Shown: positions 35,183 to 44,644, counted from the stretch's first letter. The stretch is 53,994 bases of DNA from Saprospiraceae bacterium (GCA_020629315.1 JAHDDO010000024.1:9963-63956), one strand, 5' to 3'. The notes: a model not told the origin generated them from the letters alone. Numbers and translations are program-made.

Positions 35183-38100
35183 ATGAACAACATCTTAGTA
35201 TTCAGTCTGTGCTTTTTACTTTACTTATGTTCTATCCCTTTACACGGCCAAACACGGATAGATCATAGCATTCAGACAAGTTCGATGGTAAAGTTAGGGT
35301 ACATCACTTCTCTGCAAGATCTAGACAAGAGTAAAGTTAAACCTAGTTTACGTCGAAATAAAGTAAAGCGAAGCAAAGCTATCAACCAAAATCTAGGGGG
35401 CCGGTCTGTGTCCAAAGTGACAGTTCCAAATCTAGAACATCAAGGTCCTGATCCACTTAGACAATTTGGTTTCGATACACAAAATGTCAGAAGTAGCAAT
35501 ATGCCAATAGTGAATGTAGAGGGAAACACTTGGCACCAATCCCCAAATGATCCCTCAGGCGAAATTGGCTTAGATCATTATGTGCAAGTAGTAAATGTTA
35601 CTACTATTGCCATATTCGAGAAAAATGGGGTCGCTATTGACTCATTTAAAGCTAATCTACTTTGGCAGGAGGTTGGCCATAGTTCATTTGGTGACCCTAT
35701 CTGTATCTATGATCAGGAAATGAATAGATGGATAATTACTGAATTTGCTGCACCTAATATCATACTATTTGCTATGTCTGATAATGCAGACCCTTTTGGA
35801 GGATGGTCCATCTATGCCTTTGGTGCTCCAAACTTTCCTGATTATCCAAAGTGGTCTGTGTGGCCAAATTCATATGCTTTAACTACCAATGAACTTGGAG
35901 GAGGGTTTCAACATTTCTATTTTTTTAATCGTGCACAATTACTTGCTGGCGAAGAAAGCATAGATATGCAACGCATCGAAATTGAAGGATCTATAAGTTC
36001 TCCAGGTCCATATATTGCGACTCCTGTCGATTGGTCGGGAGCTAATCCACCCCCTCCAAACCAAGGTCCTATCTTTATTATTCAAAAAGATTCTAGTTGG
36101 GGAATAGTAGACGAAGATGGTATCGCGATCTACGAAGTAGATGTGGATTGGGAAGACCCAGGAAAGACCATAGTTAATGAGCAAATAGTTATCACAACGC
36201 CCTTTGATGGTTACCCCTGTGCAACTACAGGCATTGGGTTTGCTTGTATCCCACAACCGGATGGTGAGGTTGGTTTGAGTGGCTTCCCAGAAATTATAAT
36301 GTATCAACCTCATTACAGGAATTTTGGCACCCATCAAAGCTTTGTCTGTGCTTTTATAGTTGATATAACGGATGGAGAAAATATTTCTGGCATTCGATGG
36401 ATGGAATTCAGAAAAACTGAAGAAACTGACTGGGATATTTATCAGGAAGGCACCTTTGGACCAGATGATGGCTTACATAGGTTCATACCGACGATTTCGA
36501 TAGATGGAAAAGGGAATATAGCTATGGCTTATGCCGTTGCGAATAACGAAGTTGCAGCTGGTTTAAGATATACGGGAAGACTAGCTTCTGATCCATTAGG
36601 TATAATGACAGTGCCAGAGGTAACCGTTGTAGACGGAGGTAGTTCTTTGCCGTTCTTTTCGCGCTTTGGGGACTATGCCCACATGACCGTAGATCCTACT
36701 AATGAAAACACCTTTTGGTTTACAGCTGAGTATGCTGGTTTAGAACACAATATCAAAACTAGAATAGTAGCCTTCCAGCTTGATATTGATAGTTTTGATC
36801 TCTCCCCGATAGCTGTTTCCTCGCCGATAGATGCTATTGAGTTAGGCAATGAAATAGTTACTACTACCATTAAAAATTATGGATCAGAGCCCATATCATC
36901 GTTCAGTATTGCATATTCATTAAACGGAGAAGAGGAGGTAATAGAAGACGTCATTATGAATATTGAACCAGGGGAATCCGTTCATTATAGTTTTTCGGAA
37001 CGGGTAGACCTCTCAGAAATCAAAACCCACCAAATCGCAATTACGGTTTACGCTGATCAAGATCAAAATCAAAACAATAATATATTCCAATATAATGTAG
37101 AGCATATTCCAGTAAATGATCCTGGCCTTCAAGGTATCCTTGTTCCTGTAGGCGATGTTTGTGGGACCTCTACGGAAGTGGCGATTATTGTAAGTAATAC
37201 CGGTACTGCACCCTTACAAGAAGTGCCCATTGAAATAAACCTGAATGAAGAATTTAATACCTCTGTCATGTGGACAGGTAATCTTGAAAGATTGGAAAGA
37301 GATACTATTTCAGTCAATATTGACGGCCTTCTCAATGATGAAAATACTATTACAGCAAGGTTGGACCAAAATGATCCTATTCTGGATCAAAACCAAGAAA
37401 ATAATGAAGTGACAGCGACTCTGTCTGTTAATACTGAATGGACCTCTCTATTTGTAGAAATACTGACGGATCGATTCCCTGAAGAAACTAGCTGGTCCAT
37501 CACAGATACAAGCGGTACTGTTTATGGTTCTTCTAATTTTTATACCGAACCTTATCAATGGTATATCCATGAAATCTGTGTTCCACCAGATGCTTGTTTT
37601 ACAATGAGAATATTTGATAGTTATGGTGATGGTTTAAGCTCTGCCCCTGACCCCGCTGGAAACTATATTATTAAGGACGCCGAAGAAAATGTCTTGGCTA
37701 CCTTACAAAATGTAAACTTTGGAGATGTAGAAATTAATAGTTTTTGCAATAGCGAGCCAAATTGTATGTTATCATCGGAGCTTATTGTCACGCCAGATAC
37801 TAACAATGGCAATGGTAGTATTTTATTTGAAACTTCAGGTGGTTTTCCGCCTTTGACATTCAGTATTGACGGAGGGGCTAGTTTTCAAGACGACCCATTA
37901 TTTACAAACCTGGAATCTGCTAATTACGTTGGTGTAGTTGTAGATGGTATAGCTTGCGAATATGAAGAGAACGTAGATCTTCCTGGGGTGAGCTCTAGCG
38001 ATGATACATGGAATAAGCCTTCTTTTACATTCAGTCCGAATCCAACAAAAGATATCGTTACACTTACTATAGAGGGAGTTTCGTCTACCGAATTATTCGT

Positions 38101-38272
38101 CGATTATATCTTGCTTAACGAAAAAGGTCAGCGACTCCAAAAAGGGACTCTTGTAAGGTATGACCATAAATATAAAGGGATGATATCCTTAGTTTACAAA
38201 CCTGCTGGTGTGTATTACGTTATGATAAGACATCCAGAAGTACCTGAATTATCTACTATAATTAAACAATAA
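35183..38272 (+). CDS. Large type IX-secreted protein, tandem paralogue
   Basis: 1029 residues from ATG 35183 (MNNILVFSLCFLLYLCSIPLHGQ), which gives a clean signal peptide; the frame is open 17 codons further upstream. Same architecture as the upstream gene: the early SKAINQNLGGRSVSKVTVPNLEHQGPDPLRQ block, SPNDPSGEIGLDHYVQ, propeller-like part with PDYPKWSVWPNSY, CARDB-like domains, CFTMRIFDSYGDGLSS, a SprB-like repeat (SILFETSGGFPPLTFSIDGG) and a type IX sorting domain starting FSPNPTKDIVTL. Clear tandem duplication with substantial divergence. Function unknown, cell-surface or released. Confidence 0.86.
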   Translation: MNNILVFSLCFLLYLCSIPLHGQTRIDHSIQTSSMVKLGYITSLQDLDKSKVKPSLRRNKVKRSKAINQNLGGRSVSKVTVPNLEHQGPDPLRQFGFDTQNVRSSNMPIVNVEGNTWHQSPNDPSGEIGLDHYVQVVNVTTIAIFEKNGVAIDSFKANLLWQEVGHSSFGDPICIYDQEMNRWIITEFAAPNIILFAMSDNADPFGGWSIYAFGAPNFPDYPKWSVWPNSYALTTNELGGGFQHFYFFNRAQLLAGEESIDMQRIEIEGSISSPGPYIATPVDWSGANPPPPNQGPIFIIQKDSSWGIVDEDGIAIYEVDVDWEDPGKTIVNEQIVITTPFDGYPCATTGIGFACIPQPDGEVGLSGFPEIIMYQPHYRNFGTHQSFVCAFIVDITDGENISGIRWMEFRKTEETDWDIYQEGTFGPDDGLHRFIPTISIDGKGNIAMAYAVANNEVAAGLRYTGRLASDPLGIMTVPEVTVVDGGSSLPFFSRFGDYAHMTVDPTNENTFWFTAEYAGLEHNIKTRIVAFQLDIDSFDLSPIAVSSPIDAIELGNEIVTTTIKNYGSEPISSFSIAYSLNGEEEVIEDVIMNIEPGESVHYSFSERVDLSEIKTHQIAITVYADQDQNQNNNIFQYNVEHIPVNDPGLQGILVPVGDVCGTSTEVAIIVSNTGTAPLQEVPIEINLNEEFNTSVMWTGNLERLERDTISVNIDGLLNDENTITARLDQNDPILDQNQENNEVTATLSVNTEWTSLFVEILTDRFPEETSWSITDTSGTVYGSSNFYTEPYQWYIHEICVPPDACFTMRIFDSYGDGLSSAPDPAGNYIIKDAEENVLATLQNVNFGDVEINSFCNSEPNCMLSSELIVTPDTNNGNGSILFETSGGFPPLTFSIDGGASFQDDPLFTNLESANYVGVVVDGIACEYEENVDLPGVSSSDDTWNKPSFTFSPNPTKDIVTLTIEGVSSTELFVDYILLNEKGQRLQKGTLVRYDHKYKGMISLVYKPAGVYYVMIRHPEVPELSTIIKQ

Positions 38273-38273
38273 A

Positions 38274-38299
38274 AAAAGGCGCTCTTAGGAGCGCCTTTT
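38274..38299 (+). terminator. Rho-independent terminator
   Basis: The identical GGCGCTC-TTAG-GAGCGCC hairpin (38278-38295) flanked by A and TTTT, directly after the TAA stop. Its A/T flanks also allow it to act for the convergent DUF4197 gene. Confidence 0.93.
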
Positions 38300-38316
38300 C
38301 AATACCCATTTTATTC

Positions 38317-39033
38317 TTAATTATCCTGCTTAGCAAATACTTGTCTTAGTAATTCAGAGGTTCTTTGATTTATATCCGTACGGATTTTAAATTCTTTCTT
38401 TTCAATCAAGTCGAATAGACCTTCTAAGGCTTTAGAAGTCACATGATCCACTATGCTAGGATTTAGTTTTTTAAGACCTAAAAGAGAAGCAATACTTTTG
38501 TTGTAATAATTCACTGCATCTGCGTAATAGTCAATGGCTCCAAATTTATTCAGTGATGTTTCTATTACTGGAGAAAATTGTGCTGTTAACTGGTTATAGG
38601 TCTTCCTGTGTAAATAATTAGTAGCCTCATTATTTTCACCCATTAAGATTCGAGTGGCATCATCAAATGTCATCTGTGTGATGGCTCTGGTAAAAATAGG
38701 CCCTGCCTTTTTTGCTGCATCTTCAGCCGCTTGATTGATTTTATCAATAGCCACATTTTCAAATTTCTCAAAACCAGGTATTACTCGAAGCTTTTGAACT
38801 AAGGTCGCTGTTTCTTCGGGTAATAAAATTTTGTACACCGAGTTCTTGAAACCATTTGTTTTTGAAAGCTTATTTACACTCTCTTCTACTCCTAAAGAAA
38901 GAGCTTCTTTAAGTCCGTCGCCGACATTGTACGATTGGCTGGCATCACTTAAAATTTCAAGTGCTTTATTAATATCCTTAGGGTCACATGAACTAATACC
39001 AAGGATCATACAGAAAAAGAAAAGATATCTCAT
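38317..39033 (-). CDS. DUF4197-family lipoprotein
   Basis: 238 residues. Lipobox ISSC (Cys16) marks a lipoprotein. The mature part is almost entirely helical and matches DUF4197 in outline: GLKEALSLGVEESVNKLSKTNGF, the ILLPEE segment, then FENVAIDKINQAAEDAAKKAGPIF and FDDATRILMGENNEATNYLHRKTYNQL. Function of the family is unknown. Stands alone, with the terminator of the secreted paralogue facing its 3' end. Confidence 0.85.
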   Translation of the reverse strand: MRYLFFFCMILGISSCDPKDINKALEILSDASQSYNVGDGLKEALSLGVEESVNKLSKTNGFKNSVYKILLPEETATLVQKLRVIPGFEKFENVAIDKINQAAEDAAKKAGPIFTRAITQMTFDDATRILMGENNEATNYLHRKTYNQLTAQFSPVIETSLNKFGAIDYYADAVNYYNKSIASLLGLKKLNPSIVDHVTSKALEGLFDLIEKKEFKIRTDINQRTSELLRQVFAKQDN

Positions 39034-39099
39034 ACGTTGCGTTTTTATATAAATGTTCTTTTTAGACGTTTACATGCGTAAAAGGGTGTTAAAACCCTA

Positions 39100-39453
39100 T
39101 TAAAATTCCATTTTTACGGCCGAATATTTGACTTTTCCCCCTAACTGGGGAGCTAATTTGCGTATCTCAACTTTCGCTCCTAAAGCCTCAGGCCATTGTT
39201 TTTGGATTCGTTCCAATATTAATTCAACCACCGTTTCCAATAACTGCTTAGTATTATTCATTTCTTCTTTGCAGATTGAATATATGGTTTCATAATTTAT
39301 GGTTTTATCAATGTCATCCTTATAATTCTCTGCTTTTTGGATTCGTATTTCAACATCAAGAAAAAACTCATTCCCACCTTTCCTTTCTTCTTCATAGAAT
39401 CCGTGATGAGCAAAGAAATACATATCTAATAGACTTATTGTTGTTATTTCCAT
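39100..39453 (-). CDS. folB: Dihydroneopterin aldolase
   Basis: 117 residues. Converts 7,8-dihydroneopterin to 6-hydroxymethyl-dihydropterin and glycolaldehyde in folate synthesis. The sequence has the family start LLDMYFFAHHGFYEEERKGGNEFFLDVEI, with the HGFYEEE motif carrying the catalytic Glu, then INYETIYSICKEEM and LLETVVELILERI, and the late EIRKLAPQLGG. Length is standard. On the minus strand CAAACTTA (39471-39478, read TAAGTTTG) looks like its -7 box. Divergent from gcdH. Confidence 0.93.
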   Translation of the reverse strand: MEITTISLLDMYFFAHHGFYEEERKGGNEFFLDVEIRIQKAENYKDDIDKTINYETIYSICKEEMNNTKQLLETVVELILERIQKQWPEALGAKVEIRKLAPQLGGKVKYSAVKMEF

Positions 39454-39495
39454 TTTAGATGTTTGTCTTACAAACTTAGTTATTCCTTCAAAGTA

Positions 39496-39528
39496 TTTGC
39501 ATTGATAATTTTACCTTGCTTACCTTTG
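39496..39528 (+). promoter_or_regulatory. Bacteroidota-type promoter of gcdH
   Basis: TTTG (39496-39499), 21-nt spacer, TACCTTTG (39521-39528), a full match to the TTTG-N(19-21)-TAnnTTTG pattern. Transcription would start near 39535, about 14 nt before the ATG. Confidence 0.6.
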
Positions 39529-39548
39529 TGGCATAAAAGATTAAGCAC

Positions 39549-40760
39549 ATGCAAGTTATGGATTCGACTATAGTAAGATCAGACAAAACGGATAAATATC
39601 AGCATCATGATTACTATAATATAGATGAACTACTTTCTGAAGATCATCTATTAGCTAGAGATGCGGTTAGAGATTGGGTAAAACGAGAAGTATCTCCTAT
39701 AATCGAGTCTTGTGCTGAACAAGCTAAATGCCCCGTTCACTTGTTTAAGGGCCTAGCTGAAATTGGCGCTTTTGGACCTAGTCTTCCGGCAAAATATGGC
39801 GGTGGAGGCATGGATGAGATCGCCTATGGTATCATCATGCAAGAATTGGAACGATGTGATTCTGGCCTGCGAAGTATGGCCTCAGTACAAGGTTCTTTAG
39901 TTATGTATCCTATCTATAAATATGGGAACGAGGAGCAACGAATGAAATATCTTCCAAAATTAGCTTCTGGTGAGTATATAGGATGTTTTGGTCTTACCGA
40001 ACCGGATCATGGATCGAATCCAAGTGGTATGACAACAAATGTGGTAGACAAAGGGGATTACTACCTTTTGAATGGTGCAAAAATGTGGATCACCAATTCA
40101 CCTATTGCAGATATTGCGGTTGTTTGGGCAAAAAACGAAGAAGGTAAGATTATTGGCTTAGTGGTAGAAAAAGGAATGGAGGGCTTTTCTGCTCCTGAGA
40201 TTCACGGAAAGTGGTCATTAAGAGCATCCATAACGGGTGAATTGGTTTTTGAAGATGTAAAAGTGCCTAAAGAAAATGTGCTTCCTAATGTAATGGGCCT
40301 AAAGGGACCCCTAGGATGTCTGTCTAAAGCAAGATACGGTATTGCATGGGGTGCCATAGGAGCAGCCTTAGATTGTTATGACTCAGCCCTTCGTTATTCG
40401 ATGGAACGAGAACAGTTTGGCAAGCCCATTGGTCAATTTCAGTTAACGCAAAAGAAACTAGCTGAAATGATTACCGAAATCACAAAAGCACAATTGTTAG
40501 CTTGGCGTTTAGGAACGCTAGCCAATGATGGTAAGGCTTCACCAGCCCAAATTTCAATGGCAAAACGGAACAATGTCCATATGGCACTAGAAATTGCTAG
40601 GGAAGCTAGACAAATTCATGGAGGTATGGGTATCACTAACGAATACCCTATCATGAGACATATGATGAACTTGGAAACGGTATTGACTTATGAAGGAACG
40701 CATGACATCCATCTTTTGATCACCGGTTATGACGTAACTGGATTAAATGCGTTTAAGTAA
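39549..40760 (+). CDS. gcdH: Glutaryl-CoA dehydrogenase-type acyl-CoA dehydrogenase
   Basis: 403 residues, FAD enzyme. The family features are complete: LPAKYGGGGMDEIAYGIIMQELERCDSGLRS, CFGLTEPDHGSNPSGM, MWITNSPIADIAVVWAK, AWGAIGAALDCYDSALRYSMEREQFGKPIGQFQL, and TYEGTHDIHLLITGYDVTG with the catalytic Glu in YEGTHD. The LTEPDHGSNPSGM and TGxxAF-like C-terminus match glutaryl-CoA dehydrogenase, which oxidises and decarboxylates glutaryl-CoA to crotonyl-CoA in lysine/tryptophan breakdown. Followed 24 nt later by the SRPBCC gene, probably in the same transcript. ATG 39558 is an alternative start. Confidence 0.88.
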   Translation: MQVMDSTIVRSDKTDKYQHHDYYNIDELLSEDHLLARDAVRDWVKREVSPIIESCAEQAKCPVHLFKGLAEIGAFGPSLPAKYGGGGMDEIAYGIIMQELERCDSGLRSMASVQGSLVMYPIYKYGNEEQRMKYLPKLASGEYIGCFGLTEPDHGSNPSGMTTNVVDKGDYYLLNGAKMWITNSPIADIAVVWAKNEEGKIIGLVVEKGMEGFSAPEIHGKWSLRASITGELVFEDVKVPKENVLPNVMGLKGPLGCLSKARYGIAWGAIGAALDCYDSALRYSMEREQFGKPIGQFQLTQKKLAEMITEITKAQLLAWRLGTLANDGKASPAQISMAKRNNVHMALEIAREARQIHGGMGITNEYPIMRHMMNLETVLTYEGTHDIHLLITGYDVTGLNAFK

Positions 40761-40784
40761 TTAAATCCCCTATTTAATTTAGCA

Positions 40785-41249
40785 ATGAGCGGTAATTCTA
40801 ATCAATCAGTAGTCTGCCAGATGATGATTCGTAAACCTGTTTCTGAGGTCTTTACGGCTTTTATTGATCCATCCATCACAACACAGTTTTGGTTTACTGC
40901 CTCAAGTGGTTTACTGGTTAAGGGACAAACGGTTACTTGGGAATGGGAAATGTATGGGGTGAGTACAGAAGTCTTAGTAAAAGATATCATTGAGAATGAA
41001 AAGATATCTATAGAATGGGGAGAATCCAAAACGTTTGTTGATTTCAAATTTACTAGTTTAGACGAGCACAAAACCTATGTAATTATCGAACAATATGGCT
41101 TTACTCAAGAGGGTGACGATTTGACTAATGCCATAAAGGATAGCACAGGCGGCTTTACTACTGTTTTAGATGGCCTGAAAGCATATTTAGAACATGGTCT
41201 TAAGTTAAATCTGATAGCTGATAAGTTTCCTCATATAACACAGAAATAG
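40785..41249 (+). CDS. SRPBCC/AHSA1-family protein
   Basis: 154 residues with the START-like fold: an opening strand MIRKPVSEVFTAFIDPSITTQFWFTASSG, then VTWEWEMYGV, KISIEWGESKTFVDFKF and a long C-terminal helix (FTTVLDGLKAYLEHG). This is the AHSA1 (Aha1-like) branch of hydrophobic-pocket proteins. Ligand unknown. 24 nt after gcdH, so probably co-transcribed. No obvious enzymatic motif. Confidence 0.85.
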   Translation: MSGNSNQSVVCQMMIRKPVSEVFTAFIDPSITTQFWFTASSGLLVKGQTVTWEWEMYGVSTEVLVKDIIENEKISIEWGESKTFVDFKFTSLDEHKTYVIIEQYGFTQEGDDLTNAIKDSTGGFTTVLDGLKAYLEHGLKLNLIADKFPHITQK

Positions 41250-41394
41250 TTTTTTTTCGGTCCAATGTTATTTTTGGTCGGTTTCTATTATGAAATCTTT
41301 CATTCGTCTACGATGTGTTATACAAAATCTAAAATCTCATTGAACTATACTTTTCCTTTGTACATTTAGTTATAGAGCTTGTTCACTACGTTTT

Positions 41395-42705
41395 ATGAAA
41401 ATATCAACAAGATTACTAACGGCCTTTTTTCTGATCATCTTTGGTACAGATGCCTATAGCCAGGTCGTAAAAATTAAAAATAAATCCTTCGAAGGTATTG
41501 CTAGGAGAGGTCAAGATGTTTTTGCGCTTGACCATTGGACCGATTGTGGTCCTTATTATTTCAGAGGTGAATCCCCTCCTGATGTACACCCAAATAAATT
41601 TTGGGAAAATACGATTCCAGCCTCTAATGGAGATACCTATGTAGGTTTAGTGGTACGTCCTTCAGGTACGTATGAGTTTATCACTCAGGAATTAGGTGAC
41701 GACATTGAAGAAGGTACTTGTTATGCTTTTTCTATAGATATGGCCATTTCCCCTGATTATTGGAGTGCTGTAAGTCAGCGAGGCCGAGTATTTGATGTGG
41801 ATACGACAAAACATAATTTTAAAGAACCTGTAGTATTACGAGTATGGGGTTCTCAAACGCCTTGTTACAGTACTTTAGGAGATACACGAGCAAATAGTGA
41901 GCTGCTAGCCTCTTCTGTCCCAGTGAACAATCACAATTGGCAAGAGTATATTTTTACTATTACTCCTAAAAAATCCCATAAGTATATCACACTTGAAGCC
42001 TTTTTCAGACCAGAAATGGACGATCCATATACCGGACACATTCTCATAGATAATGCCAGTCATTTATTCCCTATTCCATGTGATGATGAAATGGCGATTG
42101 TGGAGGTATTTAACCAAGATCTGAACGATCTTAAAGCCTATGAAAGTCCGTTAGATCCTAAAAATAAAGTGAAGAAAAAGGATAACATTGAACCGCCTGC
42201 AAAAAAGCAAGAACCAGAAATTATAGCTGAAGTCACGCCAGAAGTGAAGGAAATACCTCCTCCACCACCATCAGCAGAAATACAGACGGCAACTAAAAAA
42301 GCCGAACCAAAAATTCTCACAGAGCTAGATGCAAAGACACTTAAGAAAGGTCAAATAATAAATGTCAAGAAGTTGTTTTTTGAAGCGGATACCAGTTCCA
42401 TTTCTGAAGACTCGTATACTGTTTTGGATGAAATTTCAAGTTTCTTATTAGAAAATACAGAAGTAAACATTGAGGTCGGTGGGCATACGAACGGAACCCC
42501 TTCCCATGAATATTGCGATCGTTTATCTACAGCAAGAGCAAAGACTGTAGCTACTTATTTAGTAAGACAAGGTGTGCCTCCTGATCGAATTTCTTTTAAA
42601 GGATATGGGAAACGTAGCCCGATAGCCAGCAATAAAACAGCTTCGGGACGAGCAAAAAACCAACGAGTGGAAATTAAGATTCTTTCAATAGGCGACAGCG
42701 AGTAG
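41395..42705 (+). CDS. OmpA-family protein with N-terminal jelly-roll-like domain
   Basis: 436 residues. Signal peptide ends DAYSQ. Residues ~25-225 form a probable carbohydrate-binding-like beta sandwich (FALDHWTDCGPYYFRGES, TYVGLVVRPSGTYEFITQEL, CYAFSIDMAISP, GHILIDNAS). A Pro/Lys-rich linker follows (PPPPPSAEIQ). Residues ~310-436 are an OmpA C-terminal peptidoglycan-binding domain: LFFEADTSSISEDSYTVLDEISSFL, GHTNGTPSHEYCDRLSTARAKTVATYL and RISFKGYGKRSPIASNKTASGRAKNQRVEI. It should sit in the outer membrane/periplasm and hold the peptidoglycan. The same two-part layout occurs in other Bacteroidota OmpA-like proteins. No neighbour in an operon. Confidence 0.85.
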   Translation: MKISTRLLTAFFLIIFGTDAYSQVVKIKNKSFEGIARRGQDVFALDHWTDCGPYYFRGESPPDVHPNKFWENTIPASNGDTYVGLVVRPSGTYEFITQELGDDIEEGTCYAFSIDMAISPDYWSAVSQRGRVFDVDTTKHNFKEPVVLRVWGSQTPCYSTLGDTRANSELLASSVPVNNHNWQEYIFTITPKKSHKYITLEAFFRPEMDDPYTGHILIDNASHLFPIPCDDEMAIVEVFNQDLNDLKAYESPLDPKNKVKKKDNIEPPAKKQEPEIIAEVTPEVKEIPPPPPSAEIQTATKKAEPKILTELDAKTLKKGQIINVKKLFFEADTSSISEDSYTVLDEISSFLLENTEVNIEVGGHTNGTPSHEYCDRLSTARAKTVATYLVRQGVPPDRISFKGYGKRSPIASNKTASGRAKNQRVEIKILSIGDSE

Positions 42706-42800
42706 TTTTGCGTATCTCATTACATTCTGAATGCACAAGAATTTAGCTATTCTATTGTAACATTTTTCTTTGGCAACCGTATCATTGGAAAGACAAACCA

Positions 42801-43817
42801 ATGAAAATTATAGTTGTATCCCTATTTCTATTCAGCTTCCACTTGTGTTATAGTCAATCAACAGCCAAACCAAATATAGCTGATGCCTTAGAGCGATTTG
42901 GTTTTATAGAAGAGCAGGTCATAGCAAAGCAGGATACTATTACGTATTACCTAAAGGATGTAGACAAAAAAGTACGGAAACTAGTATTATTCATTCAAGG
43001 CACAGATGCGAACCCCATTTTTTCATACGCTGAAAAAGATAGTCAGATATCCTATTACCGATGGTTTGTAGATGATTATTTGATGCTCGACTCTTCCTAT
43101 ACTTTTGCGATTATTCCAAAGCCAGGTATGGCCGGATTATATAGTGATACGGATATTCAAATCCCCCAGGAGTATTATGAAAAAAATCACTTAGAATATA
43201 GAGTAAGGCAATTAGATGCATCTATAGAGCATATTAAAGAAAATCACATGGCTAAGCCAGAAGATATTATTGTCTATGGGCATTCTGAAGGTGCTGTTAT
43301 TGGAGCTGCCTTAGCTGCTAAAAATAAAAGCATAACACACCTAGGTTTCTGGTCAGGAAATGTCCTTCATAATTTCTATGAATTTTCATTATTTAACCGG
43401 ATTGAATCGATACAGGGAAATATCTCAGACAAAGAAGCACACGAAAATATTATGGGAATCTTAGGATGGTATGCTTCCGTTATCGATCAAGCTAATTCGA
43501 CAGAGATAGACCACTTTGGATTTACAAATAAGCGCTGGTCAAGTTATGAAAAAGCGCCGCTAGAGTATTTGAACCAATTATCTATTCCTATCTATGCACT
43601 TTTCGCATTTAAGGATCAAAGTACTCCCATCGAAACAGCCTATCTACTTCCTATTTCGTTTTTAGAGAAAAGGAAGGATAATTTGACATTCGAAGTATGC
43701 CTAGAGTGTGATCATTCGTATAATATACACACGGAAGAAGGAGAAAAATCGCTTTGGTCAATGCAATTTCAAGGTTTCATGGAATGGACTGAAAAAAGTA
43801 ACCCGGAGACTAACTAA
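42801..43817 (+). CDS. Exported alpha/beta hydrolase
   Basis: 338 residues with a signal peptide (VSLFLFSFHLCYSQS). The alpha/beta-hydrolase nucleophile elbow is YGHSEGAVIGA (Ser in GHSEG). A candidate acid is in LFAFKDQSTPIETAY and the His in CDHSYNIHTEEG, so a complete triad can be drawn. An early strand KLVLFIQGTDANPIF would form the oxyanion hole. The substrate (ester, thioester or peptide) is unknown. Convergent with the transporter operon, 17 bp apart and without a visible terminator hairpin. Confidence 0.83.
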   Translation: MKIIVVSLFLFSFHLCYSQSTAKPNIADALERFGFIEEQVIAKQDTITYYLKDVDKKVRKLVLFIQGTDANPIFSYAEKDSQISYYRWFVDDYLMLDSSYTFAIIPKPGMAGLYSDTDIQIPQEYYEKNHLEYRVRQLDASIEHIKENHMAKPEDIIVYGHSEGAVIGAALAAKNKSITHLGFWSGNVLHNFYEFSLFNRIESIQGNISDKEAHENIMGILGWYASVIDQANSTEIDHFGFTNKRWSSYEKAPLEYLNQLSIPIYALFAFKDQSTPIETAYLLPISFLEKRKDNLTFEVCLECDHSYNIHTEEGEKSLWSMQFQGFMEWTEKSNPETN

Positions 43818-43834
43818 ATGGAAGAATAGCACTT

Positions 43835-44044
43835 TTATTCAACTACTGTCAAGGGCAGTATTACGTCCAAAAACATATATCCCAAGTACATCAAAATACT
43901 TGTAATAAGGCCAATAGTCATTAGGATGGATAACAATTTTCTAAAACGGTCCGTCATGGTTATACGACGCAAGGAGCGCGTTAACAGTAAGTAAAGCAAA
44001 ATATAAAGCCCTAAAATAAGATGAACTAGGATCAATGATTTCAT
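43835..44044 (-). CDS. Small two-helix membrane protein
   Basis: 69 residues, ATG start, with two membrane helices (LILVHLILGLYILLYLLLT and LLSILMTIGLITSILMYLGY) joined by a basic loop (RSLRRITMTDRFRK), which would face the cytoplasm. It lies 49 nt downstream of the DUF3299-like gene in the metal-transporter operon. Small membrane proteins close the analogous zinc loci in other bacteria as I remember them, so it may be an accessory subunit. No family signature can be stated. Confidence 0.6.
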   Translation of the reverse strand: MKSLILVHLILGLYILLYLLLTRSLRRITMTDRFRKLLSILMTIGLITSILMYLGYMFLDVILPLTVVE

Positions 44045-44093
44045 GCCCCCATTTTAAGCGGGAAGGTAATGTTTTATTACATTCTGGGTTTGA

Positions 44094-44537
44094 TTATTTA
44101 ACCAAGGAAGCATCCTCGAGGATATACATGAGTCTATTTATATCATCTGGATTTAATACTAATCGACCTTTGAGTGTGATTTGATCAGCTACGTACTTTA
44201 CAGGTTCAGTTGCCTTAACCTCCATGACTGTTTCAGGCCCAGCACCACCACAAAAAAAACACATATTGTACGGATAGGCTGAAAAGATAAATTCAGTATG
44301 TGATTTATACCCTTCTACAGGAATGATGTAACCTTTTAGGCTTACTTCTTTCCCTTCTAATGCTTTGATAGGTTCACTAAAGACAGGAACATCAATCTTA
44401 AACCCTAAGATCTCGTCCATTTGCTTTTTATAGGTAATTTTTGATAACGTCTTCCAAGTATTTTCTGTTTGGGCAGACAAATGACCCGTCGTGCTAATGA
44501 AAAACGATAAGAAAAGAATATGTATAAGGCCTCTCAT
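44094..44537 (-). CDS. DUF3299-like exported protein
   Basis: 147 residues, signal peptide ending GHLSAQ. The mature domain reads EGKEVSLKGYIIPVEGYKSHTEFIFSAYPYNMCFFCGGAGPETVMEV and later VADQITLKGRLVLNPDDINRLMYILEDA. This is the OB-like DUF3299 pattern with the CxxCGGAGPE metal-site-like motif. Family members are encoded beside FtsX-like ABC permeases in Zur-regulated loci of proteobacteria (such as the Vibrio zrg and Pseudomonas PA4063-PA4066 groups, from memory). Here it follows the permease by 107 bp, in the same direction. The likely role is periplasmic zinc handling, by context. Confidence 0.75.
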   Translation of the reverse strand: MRGLIHILFLSFFISTTGHLSAQTENTWKTLSKITYKKQMDEILGFKIDVPVFSEPIKALEGKEVSLKGYIIPVEGYKSHTEFIFSAYPYNMCFFCGGAGPETVMEVKATEPVKYVADQITLKGRLVLNPDDINRLMYILEDASLVK

Positions 44538-44644
44538 TCTATGTACTATTTAATGCGTAACACGGGTTTATATAATCCGCTTACAAAGTAAACGCAATAT
44601 CTACAAATAGCCTTCCCAAACAACTATTAAAGTTTAATTAAATA

